Shown: positions 1 to 8,837 of the stretch, piece after piece
How the letters are laid out: each line of letters begins with the position of its first letter
How positions within the stretch are numbered: the first letter of the stretch is position 1
From: Symsagittifera roscoffensis
Lineage: Eukaryota; Xenacoelomorpha; Acoela; Convolutidae
Assembly: GCF_963678635.1 (NCBI RefSeq)
Contig: NC_087067.1
Location: forward strand, 34,437,509 to 34,501,508
Direction of reading: 5' to 3'
DNA: 64,000 nt
Notes under the pieces: model-generated
The model's input: the letters and a program-made list of their open reading frames with translations, nothing else
Database searches by the model: none
Told to the model about the DNA's origin: nothing
Made by a program: the position numbers and the translations under genes

Positions 1-1085
1 AAAACTGATTAATTTTTTAAAAAAAAAACAGCGAATAAAATGTTGGAAATTAAAGATTTCTGAAAACAAATCCAACCAAAAATTTCTGTGATTGCGTTTT
101 ATTTTAGAAAAAAACTGACTTGTTTTTGAAGGAATATCAATTGTCGAGTTTATCAGAAGAAAGATGATGCCTCAAAGTTCTTTGAACTTCTAGAACAACA
201 TAAATTGGCACTTTTGTCAATACTATACTTAAGTCCGTGCGAAACTTATGTCACCATGTTTAAGCGTAAAAGTTTTTGCATGCTCAACGAAACAATTTTT
301 GCACGCTTGAGCTATTTCGTGTTTTGCAATATTTAAAAAAAACGTTTTCGATTCTCCAGTTCATGAACGCTAGGCCATTCAAAGGCCCGATTGTTAGGCT
401 CTTGCAAGCACATGGTGCACTGGAGGTGAGGAGAAGGACTGCGGAGTGTAGTGTGCTGTGAAGGTTGGATCCATCCATCTATGAATTAAGGAACGAGCGT
501 TTACCTCATCAGTTTGAAATAATCAACCCTATTGTGGTATCTTCTCTGGGTTGCGCTTCGATCTGCAAAATGGGACTCCAAATTTAATAAAGGAATTTTT
601 TTAGTTTCCGAGATAAAACGTTTTTGATGATTCTTTAAAATTTCTTAGAATTTCTTACATTTCAAAAGCATCGGAGCATTTAGTATTCCCAACCCTACGC
701 CTGATTACTGACAAGGCCTTCTCACGGATTTCATTTTTGCCTCCAATTATAACGGTTCAAAACCTTATAGTTGTTGCGATATGCCGTTCCATATGCTTAG
801 TTGAAAAAAAAATCAAGAAAATGATTTAGAAATTTTTTTAACGAAATCGAAGTTGTCAGCCCTAGGGCGTTTTTTCTGACGAATGTCTAGGCTAGTATCA
901 AATTATTGTCAGCAGTTGTAAAAATGGCTTCTTGTGATTGGGGGAGTTTTTTTAGTTTTCGAGACCTAACATTTTTTCATAACTCAAAAGATAAAAAGTA
1001 TACCTTTAAAAAATTTGAGTTTTTGTATCATGTGAATCCTTCCGCATTGTGTCAGTCAAAAAAACTATATTGTCCCAAATTCAAC
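1..1085. other. left host flank, no gene recognised
   Basis: This AT-rich stretch has only short open frames without recognisable motifs, codon structure or credible splice context. Two similar segments near 600-625 and 950-975, both containing a TTTTAGTTT-CGAGA core, suggest an old dispersed repeat. I see no RNA gene and no transposon ends. Confidence 0.4.
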
Positions 1086-1460
1086 CAGTCTTTCATCGGT
1101 CCATTAATCTATTCATTCATTGATCTTTGCAAGAAGCTACAAGCTATCCATTCACCCAGCCATATATCCATCAAGCCATCCAGCCATCTAGACATTGTTC
1201 CATATATTCATCTATTAATCTAGCTATCCTTCCTTCAGGTGTCCATCTATTCGCATCCAATCTTCGATCCAACAAACAAATCATCAATCCAGCCATCCAT
1301 ACCGCAATACATCCATCCCTCCCCATCAACCAAAACATCCATCCACCAGCCCATTGGTCAGTCTAGCCATCCATTAAACAATAAACCCAGCTGTCTATCC
1401 ATCCTCTCAAACAGCCATCAATCTAAATCGCCATCAATTAATGCAATCAATTATCCAGCC
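1086..1460. repeat. degenerate CATC/CCAT-type simple repeat tract
   Basis: The plus strand is a run of imperfect 4-mers (CATC, CCAT, ATCC, ATTC, AGCC) with irregular interruptions. The overlapping open frames here, rich in His, Pro, Ser and Ile, are translation artefacts of the repeat. A similar tract lies at 36466-37375, so this repeat type is common in the host. Confidence 0.75.
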
Positions 1461-2525
1461 TACTTATATTTTACTTGTAAGGCGTTTGCAGACATTACTG
1501 TCCCGTATCCGCGCTCTGATCATCCAAAACGAGACACCGCCACTGTTTGCAGTCAATTGCGCTCTTTTTGCAAATGTCAGCCGAGCACTCAACCCATCTT
1601 TGGACGGACATCTTTCGCGGCTTTTTGTTGCACTTCAGGCCGTTTCAACGACTTGCGCCACTTGTAAAAACGCAGCCCGATGGTCATTTCCTCGACTCTG
1701 CTTTCACAAATTCAAGAGCAACATTGGGAGCTTCGTCTTCTCTCATTCGCAAAACTCGGCCCAATCATTTGGTTCTTCGTGTTTGAAAAACTTCGGTAGT
1801 ACTAATTTCGAGCTTCAACAATACTCACACCGCTTGTGATGGTTACAAATGGTCAAATGGTTTCTCGTGGCCATATAATGAATACGTTGTTTTCGAAGTA
1901 ATTCAGATTATCCACATGTGAAATAATCACAGGCTAATAGCCGCAGCCACAGAGAAGAATAATTCTAACACAAGCCTTAACACTTTAGCTTTTAACTTAA
2001 TACTTGTAAGCTTTAGCTTTTAATCTCAAGGTAAAATTTTCTACACATTGTAAAGTTTTTTAATCATTGGCCTGCTTGCCAGTTCTCAGTTTGACTTCAT
2101 GCGAAATTTATCGTCCAATTGTATGTTATTGCCTGGATGGAAAAAGTTGTCGACTCAGGCGAGGTGTTGGTCATAGCAGGTCAAATTTTAGGTTTCTTCT
2201 GTTACACAGAACGTTGTTTTTTCTATAATGGATTCAAGATCGATTTTTGCTGCTTCTGTTGTTACTCGGTTTAACAAAAACATGAGCAAAGTTCTCAATT
2301 AATTCTTGTGAACAAAAATCATCAGCAAAATTAAGGTATGCTACATCCTCATCGTCGAGTGGAATTCCATGTCTGTTGTTTTTAGGGGCAGAAAACATGA
2401 GCCAATTAATTCACCAAGGTAAAAAAAGGAGACAAGATCAACAACCACTGTCTCATATCGCTTGTCATTGAGAGTCTTCGTGACAAAGTATTGTACACTC
2501 TGATTGGCAGTAAGTTTCATTATAC
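1461..2525. other. host flank left of element 1; two weak minus-strand coding hints
   Basis: No gene can be assigned. On the minus strand a 59-codon frame runs from 2520 to 2341, ending about 10 bp from the element 1 insertion. A second frame at about 2400-2240 contains a DDEDVAYLNFADDF peptide. Either could be an exon remnant or an old reverse-transcriptase scrap, but their order and frames do not fit a known family. The rest is AT-rich and featureless. Confidence 0.25.
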
Positions 2526-2529
2526 TTTA
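2526..2529. repeat. target-site duplication TTTA, left side of element 1
   Basis: TTTA directly precedes the first base of the 5' LTR and recurs directly after the 3' LTR at 20649-20652. A 4-bp duplication fits integration by a Ty3/gypsy integrase. A 4-bp match could be chance, but it falls exactly at both LTR edges. Confidence 0.75.
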
Positions 2530-2939
2530 TGGAACCTGATCCAAACTACATTTTATGATTGGATAAATTAGATATTTTACCAATGTAAAGTATTTAATAT
2601 TAACCAATCATGATTCATCTAACTAACAACCCACTTATTTGTAAGTGCTGAAATTACTTGTAATTTCAGCACCAGAGAGATTTGAATTTTACTTAGAAAT
2701 TAGTTGTCTCTCCAAGAGAACTTCAGCAGCCGCAACAAACTAGTATACCCTAGATCTATTGAGCCTAGCAGAGACTAGTTAAACATCCTGAGACTAGAAA
2801 GTATAAGAGTAAGATTAGGATCGGTATTAGACTAAGAAGCTGCACGAATCTATCCGGCCGAAAATAAGATAGCGTGACGAGCAGACGGTGTACCCTATCC
2901 GAAATTACTCTATGAGTTAACCACATCGGTCCTAACTCA
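2530..2939 (+). repeat. element 1 5' LTR
   Basis: This 410-bp LTR begins TGGAACC and ends CTAACTCA, giving TG...CA ends. It differs from the 3' LTR at 20239-20648 at 11 positions by direct comparison. It holds a perfect 13-bp-arm palindrome at 2645-2672, a TATAAGAG sequence near 2800 that could be a TATA box, and an AATAAG sequence that could serve polyadenylation. Promoter and polyadenylation assignments are inference. Confidence 0.93.
2645..2672. promoter_or_regulatory. LTR palindrome, 13-bp arms with 2-nt loop
   Basis: GTGCTGAAATTAC and its exact reverse complement are separated by TT. The palindrome is perfect here and in the copies at 21511-21538 and 35891-35918, while in the element 1 3' LTR (20354-20381) two bases have changed. 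Such a structure could be a factor-binding site or an RNA hairpin in the transcript ends. Confidence 0.6.
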
Positions 2940-2941
2940 TC

Positions 2942-2963
2942 TGGTGCGACCATAAGTCTCGAA
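2942..2963 (+). promoter_or_regulatory. putative tRNA primer-binding site
   Basis: Starting 2 nt after the LTR, TGGTGCGACCATAAG... is conserved in element 2 at the same place. Its reverse complement ends in CCA and contains a TTCGAGAC stretch that resembles a tRNA T-loop. This fits primer complementarity running from the 3' CCA into the T arm. The spacing between the T-loop-like part and CCA is one nucleotide short of standard, so I do not assign a tRNA. Confidence 0.65.
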
Positions 2964-3027
2964 TAGGACCTTAATAGCTTAGAATTAACCAAAAAATAGA
3001 TTAGAATTTAGACAAAACATTTTTAAA

Positions 3028-3261
3028 ATGTTATACGATAATAATTTAATCGAAATGTCTCTACGACTCAATAGATCAGAGCCGATATTCCGAACGATAA
3101 CAGAACTACCCGGAACTGGAAGAAGACCTCGAATAAGAGACGACATACAACAAAGTAGAAACTTACCAAATAGTTTTATGATCGTACGGCAAAAGCCAAC
3201 ACAAACTTTTATATTTAGAATCTTATTAGCAATGAATTTAGATTTTCATTTGCAAACATAA
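3028..3261 (+). CDS. ORF0: small basic protein in the leader, unknown function
   Basis: A 77-codon frame opens 64 nt after the putative primer-binding site. It is rich in Arg and contains a conserved middle (SEPIFRT, RRPR, MIVRQKPTQTF). The same frame exists in element 2 (about 35342-35620, minus), where many differences are at third codon positions and the C-terminal part is nearly identical. Element 2 has AGG where element 1 has ATG. Proximity to the LTR and conservation suggest a real leader protein or a regulatory upstream ORF. No family is recognised and there is no signal peptide or membrane segment. Confidence 0.5.
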   Translation: MLYDNNLIEMSLRLNRSEPIFRTITELPGTGRRPRIRDDIQQSRNLPNSFMIVRQKPTQTFIFRILLAMNLDFHLQT

Positions 3262-4194
3262 AATTTTGAAGTCAATCTTCATGATCATTTCAGGCGCTAA
3301 ACAAAGTTATTAATATACAATAACCATTGATAAAAAGATCTCAGATCGTTTTCTTACTTTCTGCAGTCTTATATAAATCAAGTTTGAAAAATATTTATTG
3401 AAAATGAAAATAAAAATTAGTAGCATGACAATGAATTGTTAGTAATCATAAAATCATCTGTTGTCCCAGCTCTATCACCTAAACATAACAGCAATCATAA
3501 ACTCACTAATATCATTAAAAAACTAAAAGTTTTTCTTCGATAAAATTAAACAATTTTAAACTTAAATTCACTTAATTTAAAAAAAAAAAACAGATCATCA
3601 AGGCTTATCCTTGGATCTTAATAAATTTTCTATTTCACTCAATTTAAAACCTGATCATCAAGGCCTATCCTCGGATCAAAAAGAACAATTTTGTTCTCCC
3701 CCACTCACTTAGCAAGTGTCTAACGACCTCAAACGTCGATTCACTATCCAACCCTTCCAAACGACCCAAGACTAATAGAAACTTTTAAATAAAACTAACC
3801 ATTCAAATTAGGATAAACAGTGAAGAACTTCGGTTATTCATCCTTCACTTGAACCCTCCTCTTACCAGACCCAGGATAAATCTTAGACTTAGTAAGTTTA
3901 AAATAGTATCTAACGAACTACTTGCGTTCTAATTATACCTGAACCTTGTGGATCGATTTACTATTCTCCAACCCTTGAACACAATCACTACCCCTAAGTA
4001 AGATTAAGTAAGTTAACACCTTAGCTTAGACTAGTCACGAGAAAGTAAAAAACCATTCTTCGGAATCGATATACCTTTCTCTCCTACCCTGAGCAAAAAG
4101 ACCCAGGTTAAGCTAACCAAAAAATCGTAAGGACTAACAGTCTAAGAAAATAGAAATCACCTAACAACTTTTTGCATCCCTCATCCTAAACCTT
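3262..4194 (+). promoter_or_regulatory. structured leader with repeated hairpin modules
   Basis: This 0.93-kb region has no conserved ORF but is built of small inverted repeats. A GATC-ATCAAGG...CCTTGGATC hairpin occurs twice (about 3594-3618 and 3652-3677). CACTT-AGC-AAGTG lies near 3706. At about 3821-3852, GTGAAG/CTTCAC encloses AAC-TTCG-GTT. At about 4037-4082, GAGAAAG/CTTTCTC encloses ATTC-TTCG-GAAT. In element 2 (34420-35000) the last module keeps its stems while the loop is TCCG, still a UNCG tetraloop. Candidate roles are RNA packaging, dimerisation or internal ribosome entry; none can be proved from sequence. Confidence 0.55.
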
Positions 4195-4662
4195 ATGTCG
4201 TTCAAAAATCTAGGAAATAAACAAACAATCGTTTTACACAACTGCGAGATAGATAACCAAAAATACGACCTTGTAATCACACCTCATACACAAACAGTTG
4301 GATACATTAGAACAAAACGACTAACAATAAAAAGAAAAATAATAAACAAACAAAGACAAATCACACAAAAAAGATTTTCAAAAAATAGAAACGCATTTTC
4401 AGAATCAGAAGCCAGCAATTTAGATGAACTCTACAAATTAAAGGAATCAATAGATAAAAACTGTCCCATTCACGATTCTTTATATTTTTCCGATTCAGAA
4501 ACAACTTCAAATTCATCAAAAAGATGAAAAAGAAGAATAAAAAAGCAATATAATTACAAACCAGTACACTTGTATAATTGGAACCAACCAATTAGACACA
4601 TCGATAGTTATATATTAACAGTCATTAAACGAAAAAATGAGCCACAGCCACACTCAAAGTGA
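4195..4662 (+). CDS. ORF1: small basic protein preceding gag
   Basis: An ATG at 4195 opens a Lys/Arg/Asn-rich protein that stops at 4525-4527 (110 codons). The same frame then stays open to 4662 and overlaps the gag ATG at 4637. The amino acids after the stop are conserved in element 2 (RRIKK, then KPV-LYNWNQP), where the stop sits one codon away. The ancestral protein was therefore probably about 155 residues, or the stop is read through. No zinc finger or membrane segment is visible, and the basic composition suggests nucleic-acid binding. Element 2's copy (34016-34336, minus) carries a further CGA-to-TGA stop. Confidence 0.5.
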
Positions 4663-5731
4663 CGATAGTCCAGATGACGAAGAGGTTTACCCCTTCCTCA
4701 TAGATGCACCCGATAATAGAGGGCAACATGATTTTTGCAAGAATTTACTCTTAAATTTGTTTGAACCCGGAATCAGCCCATGCAAAGCAGAATTCCCAGA
4801 TGTAAAAATCAAAAGACAAATTATTGAACATTATCTGAAAGATATATGTAATTTAACACAACAATATGGAATCTACACCATAGAATTCAGCACACCAAAT
4901 CCGAATCATCGAAAATATGTAATTCAAACAGACAATCTTGAATTAGAATTTTCAAAAGTATTCTTAGAATATATTAAAAGCATACAATATCATAATTCAC
5001 AAAGAGCAAACTCCATATTCACTAACGAAGTTTTTGCAATAATATATACCTATATTTCAATATTAGAAAAAACTGAATTTCAAAGTATCTCACCAACTGA
5101 AACATCCAAACATACAAAAGTACGACAAGAAATCACATTATTTTCAACTTTCCTACATATAATCAAAGAAAATTTAACTAAAGACGATGTTTCACAACAC
5201 ACAAAACATGACTTACAAAAAACTTTGGCATGGTTTATAATAGATTATTTCACACATAATATAGACTTAATTTCACAAGCAAGAAAAAATTTCAGACCTC
5301 AAAATCCAAATGATGATACTGCCATTACAGAACAGTCAGACTACGTTTGGGACCCTGAATGGTCTCATCATCCATTTATAAACATTCCACAATCAATCTC
5401 AAGTCAAGCAATAAGTACAATATCTTACCAAAGAGATTATGTAAAAGTAGTACCACTAACCATTGATGCAACACCATTAAACTACAACACATTTTTTCCC
5501 GATACGCGAAATAACAGTTTAAATTCGACCGTCATACACAATGAAAACCTTAATGGAACTAGAAATCTTACACAACAAGATATCCAAACACCATCACACT
5601 TCATAAATGAAGAAATTGTCCAAACAACAACAACTACACAACAAAGTATTTCACCAATACATCCAAATTTAACAACACCAAAAAAAAACAAATACTTCAT
5701 TGGCACAAGTAACCTTACAATCAACCGTTAA
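4637..5731 (+). CDS. Gag N-terminal extension (matrix-like region)
   Basis: The frame starts at an ATG that overlaps ORF1 and encodes 364 residues. An acidic N-terminus (SDDSPDDEEV) is followed by a compact, mostly helical-looking part to about residue 220, then an Asn/Thr/Gln-rich linker. It ends at a poly-A run near 5684, where a 1-nt slip relative to element 2 moves the reading into the frame of the capsid part. In element 2 the two parts join without a break, so this is the N-terminal half of a gag of about 1080 residues. Ordinary gypsy Gag lacks such a long region before the capsid. It may act as matrix, but no known matrix motif is visible. Confidence 0.65.
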   Translation: MSHSHTQSDDSPDDEEVYPFLIDAPDNRGQHDFCKNLLLNLFEPGISPCKAEFPDVKIKRQIIEHYLKDICNLTQQYGIYTIEFSTPNPNHRKYVIQTDNLELEFSKVFLEYIKSIQYHNSQRANSIFTNEVFAIIYTYISILEKTEFQSISPTETSKHTKVRQEITLFSTFLHIIKENLTKDDVSQHTKHDLQKTLAWFIIDYFTHNIDLISQARKNFRPQNPNDDTAITEQSDYVWDPEWSHHPFINIPQSISSQAISTISYQRDYVKVVPLTIDATPLNYNTFFPDTRNNSLNSTVIHNENLNGTRNLTQQDIQTPSHFINEEIVQTTTTTQQSISPIHPNLTTPKKNKYFIGTSNLTINR

Positions 5732-7892
5732 ACCTTCGGTTGCTCCAAAATATTCACAAATGGATTATCAAACATATAGATCTATGACAGTACCATCAAA
5801 ATCACGAAGAACGTTCACAAGAAACACTTTTGCAGAACACAATTATAATTATGCACATTCATCAAAAACAAATTATCCACCACGAAAAACTAATAATAAT
5901 CATGTAAGTTCTCACTATTGGGATAACCCAATAACAACAACCAACTCAGTAAAATTTTCGGACTAACTCACATCCTCCACAGGACCATAGTGAAAATTAT
6001 CCATTCTTTCAACAAAATAAAAATAAAAAGCAAGCACCTCATCAAACGGATTACTTATCATCTGATGATGATTATTTACAACCAGACATTTTTGCACCAT
6101 ATACCCAAGAATATCGCAAACAAGGATCGCGACGACCACATATAATAGAATTTTTTCTCCAAATCCAACAGATACACGAAATCAACAACCAATCCATATG
6201 TCAAATCCAAAAAATACACAATCTTTCCAACCAATTCAACCACAAAACCCAATGACTATGCACTCGTATCAACCAACTCAAAAGCAAAATGAAATACCAC
6301 TCCCATATTACCTTCAGCAACACGAAATAACAAAAAATCAACTTTCAATTTTTTCGCAAATGCCAAATGCCGCAGAGTCAAAACAGATGACAATGAATCC
6401 ATACCTTATGGGTGGATCATCAATAACATCAAATAAACCACTAATTGTATTCACAGGAACAGACCCTGAATATTCTGTAGAAGATTATTTAAATGCAGTA
6501 ACAGCAAATTTAATTTTAAATATAGGACCTGAACCAATTAATACGCCACTACACCAAAATTGGATACATCGACGCACAGCGTTGATACAAATAACCTTAG
6601 ACGGCGCAGCTCAAAAATGGTTTTCAGTATTACCTATATAAATAAAATCAGACTGGAAAAGATTTACACAAGAATTTTCAAAAATGTTTGACTCCGAAAG
6701 AAATAAACAACACCAAAGAGTTTTATGTAATGAAATTCGCAGATTACCAAATGAAACCATTAAACAATTAGCAGTACGTATCGAAACACTAGTTCGAAAA
6801 GCATATTCACTAAATACACATGACTATTAAAACACAAAAATGACAGAAATTTTAATGATGACCTTAACACCTCAATTAAGGAAAATAGCAATAAAAAAGA
6901 GAGCATCTCATCCTTCTTCAATTCGAGAGCCAGATTTAGATTTTCGAAAACTAGTAGACAAACTAGAGCAAGCGGAAATTACAATGAAACTTGAAGAAAC
7001 AGAAAATCTAAAACTACAATATGTTAATCGAATTGAAACAAACACTACAAATATCAAAAACATACAGGAATCAGATACAGACTTGGTTGAAAAAATCACT
7101 GAAATACTAAAAATTTATGAAAAACACCCAAATTTTAAAGGCAAACCATCTTTCAAAAAATGGTGTAATTCTTGCCGACGATACGAACATAGTATACCCG
7201 AATGTAGACAAAAGCAACAAGATAACCAAAACAAACCTCAAAAATATAAAGAACCAAATAAATCATTCTATCAATACATGAAGAAAGATCAAAATCTATC
7301 AAACAAAAATGTATACAGTAACAACAGTTCAGGAAAACCACTTCTGAACAACACCAGTTACACAAGGAATCAATCACCATATAACTCAAGTTATAGAGGA
7401 AGATCACCAGAACGAAGAAATACACAGAATTCTTCACAAAATCATTATAATCGATCAAATAGTCAAAATAACTATTCGAGATCAAATTCAAATGCAACAC
7501 AATTTGTTTCTAGATCAAATTCACAATCAAACCCAAGAATTAAACACTATTCCAATAATCACTCACGAAACTCATCATATAACAGAAATAGAAACTATTC
7601 ACATAATCGGAATAGAAGTTATTCAAACAATCGAAATCAGAATTATTCGAACAATCGATCAAGAAATAATTCACATAACAGATCAAACTATCACAGATCA
7701 AATAATAATTATCAAAACAGATCACGGAATAATTCACAAAATCGAAATTCAAGTTATAATAATCAATATAGAAATTATTCCCAATCACCACATAGGAATA
7801 ATAACCATTATAATAATTCTAAACATCGATACAGAAGTAGTACACCAAAACATCAAAGTCATTTTATCAAGTACAGTCAAATGAAGAAATAA
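5700..7892 (+). pseudogene. gag: Gag capsid and nucleocapsid region, interrupted
   Basis: This frame continues Gag. About 6430-6830 encodes a Ty3/gypsy-type capsid (FTGTDPEYSVEDYL, WIHRRTALIQ, WKRFTQEFSKMF). A CCHC knuckle of the form C-x2-C-x4-H-x4-C lies at 7164-7206. After it comes a long Arg/Asn/Ser/Tyr-rich tail to about 7840. Stops at 5964-5966, 6639-6641 and about 6829 are private: element 3 has GAA at the second site and element 2 has AAA at the third. A 1-nt deletion near 7863 breaks the join to protease. Gag would form the particle shell and bind genomic RNA. Confidence 0.85.
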
Positions 7893-8695
7893 CATCAGAC
7901 CCCCCAGGTATTGATGACACAGGAAATAATGAACTACAACTAAATCAAATAAACTGTGAATCATCAGACACAGAAAGTGATACAGAAAATACTATCTCCA
8001 TAAATATGATAGAAGTCGAAAACGACTACGAACCTATTATATATGAACAACCTTTTACATCACATATATATGAAAATCAATTGGAACTCCTTCACAATTA
8101 TTGCATTGAACCCATCAAAACTACACAAACTGCACAAGAAATAAACGAAAGTAACACGGCAAGTAAACCCAACGAAAATGACAAAACAAAATGTTTAAAT
8201 ACAAATCATATCTATCAAAATATACAAAAAGAACAACCCAGAGAAAAAATTTGGACAATACCATTTCTCTTAGAAACTCCAAGAAACAAAGAATTTCAAC
8301 CACCAGATCTTGAAATTGATTTTTTAATTGATTCAGGAGCAGAATTAAACATAAGTAACATTCTCACATGGAATGAAATCAAAACATTACACCCAAAATT
8401 AACGCCTCTTGCAACCTCTAGTAAACTAGCAACAGCACAAGGATCAACATTAATAAATTAGGGAAAAGTTCAATTACTCCTCCTCCCCACAAGAACAATG
8501 GAGCGAATTAAAATTCTAAACAAACCATTTAAACAAACATTTCATATCACTGATATTAAACACAATATCATTGGTATACCATTTATATCTAAATTTATAC
8601 CAACAATCAACATCTTGAAAAGTAAACTACTAATCAAAGATAAGTACACAAAAACAAAAAAAAACAGCTCTAACATTTTTTCAAAAATTAAATAA
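7841..8695 (+). pseudogene. pro: aspartic protease region, interrupted
   Basis: The frame is open from 7841. Its catalytic motif DFLIDSGAELNIS (Asp codon at 8330-8332) is the retroviral-type aspartic protease site DSGA. The TAG at 8459-8461 is a private stop, since element 3 has TAT there. The frame continues through a second protease part (IIGIPFISKF, about 8560-8595) to about 8660, where an A-run indel shifts into the pol frame. Protease would cleave Gag and Gag-Pol in the maturing particle. In element 2 the gag and pro frames join without the indel seen here, though a 1-nt difference near 7903 leaves open whether a -1 frameshift was used. Confidence 0.8.
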
Positions 8696-8837
8696 ACAAC
8701 CACCATTCTTTTTAAAATTTTATCCAATTTATAACCAACAACGGAAACACTTGAAACCACTATCAGGAAACATATATAACTTTTCAATAAAACAAGTTCA
8801 CCAATATGACAAAAGTCAAAATAAATAAAAACTCTTT

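Noticed and set aside
1127-1667. Overlapping 79-142 codon frames rich in His, Pro, Ser and Ile
   Set aside because: They lie in a degenerate CATC-type repeat, are open in several frames at once, and have no domain or splice support.
2240-2400. Minus-strand FADD-like peptide suggesting a LINE reverse transcriptase
   Set aside because: The neighbouring YLGELIG-like segment lies on the wrong side and in another frame. There is no second RT motif, so this may be chance.
3594-3677. Possible CRISPR-like direct repeats in the leader
   Set aside because: There are only two copies, each an internal hairpin, with no regular spacers. The context is a eukaryotic retroelement leader.
7540-7791. Minus-strand Tyr/Asp/Asn-rich frame opposite gag
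   Set aside because: It is a shadow of the gag tail on the opposite strand.
7492-7884. 130-codon Ile/Thr/His-rich frame inside the gag tail, and similar frames at 30718-31212, 58039-58281 and 61443-61685
   Set aside because: It is an alternative-phase reading of the low-complexity Asn/Arg/Ser/Tyr tail of gag. The repeated composition keeps several frames open.
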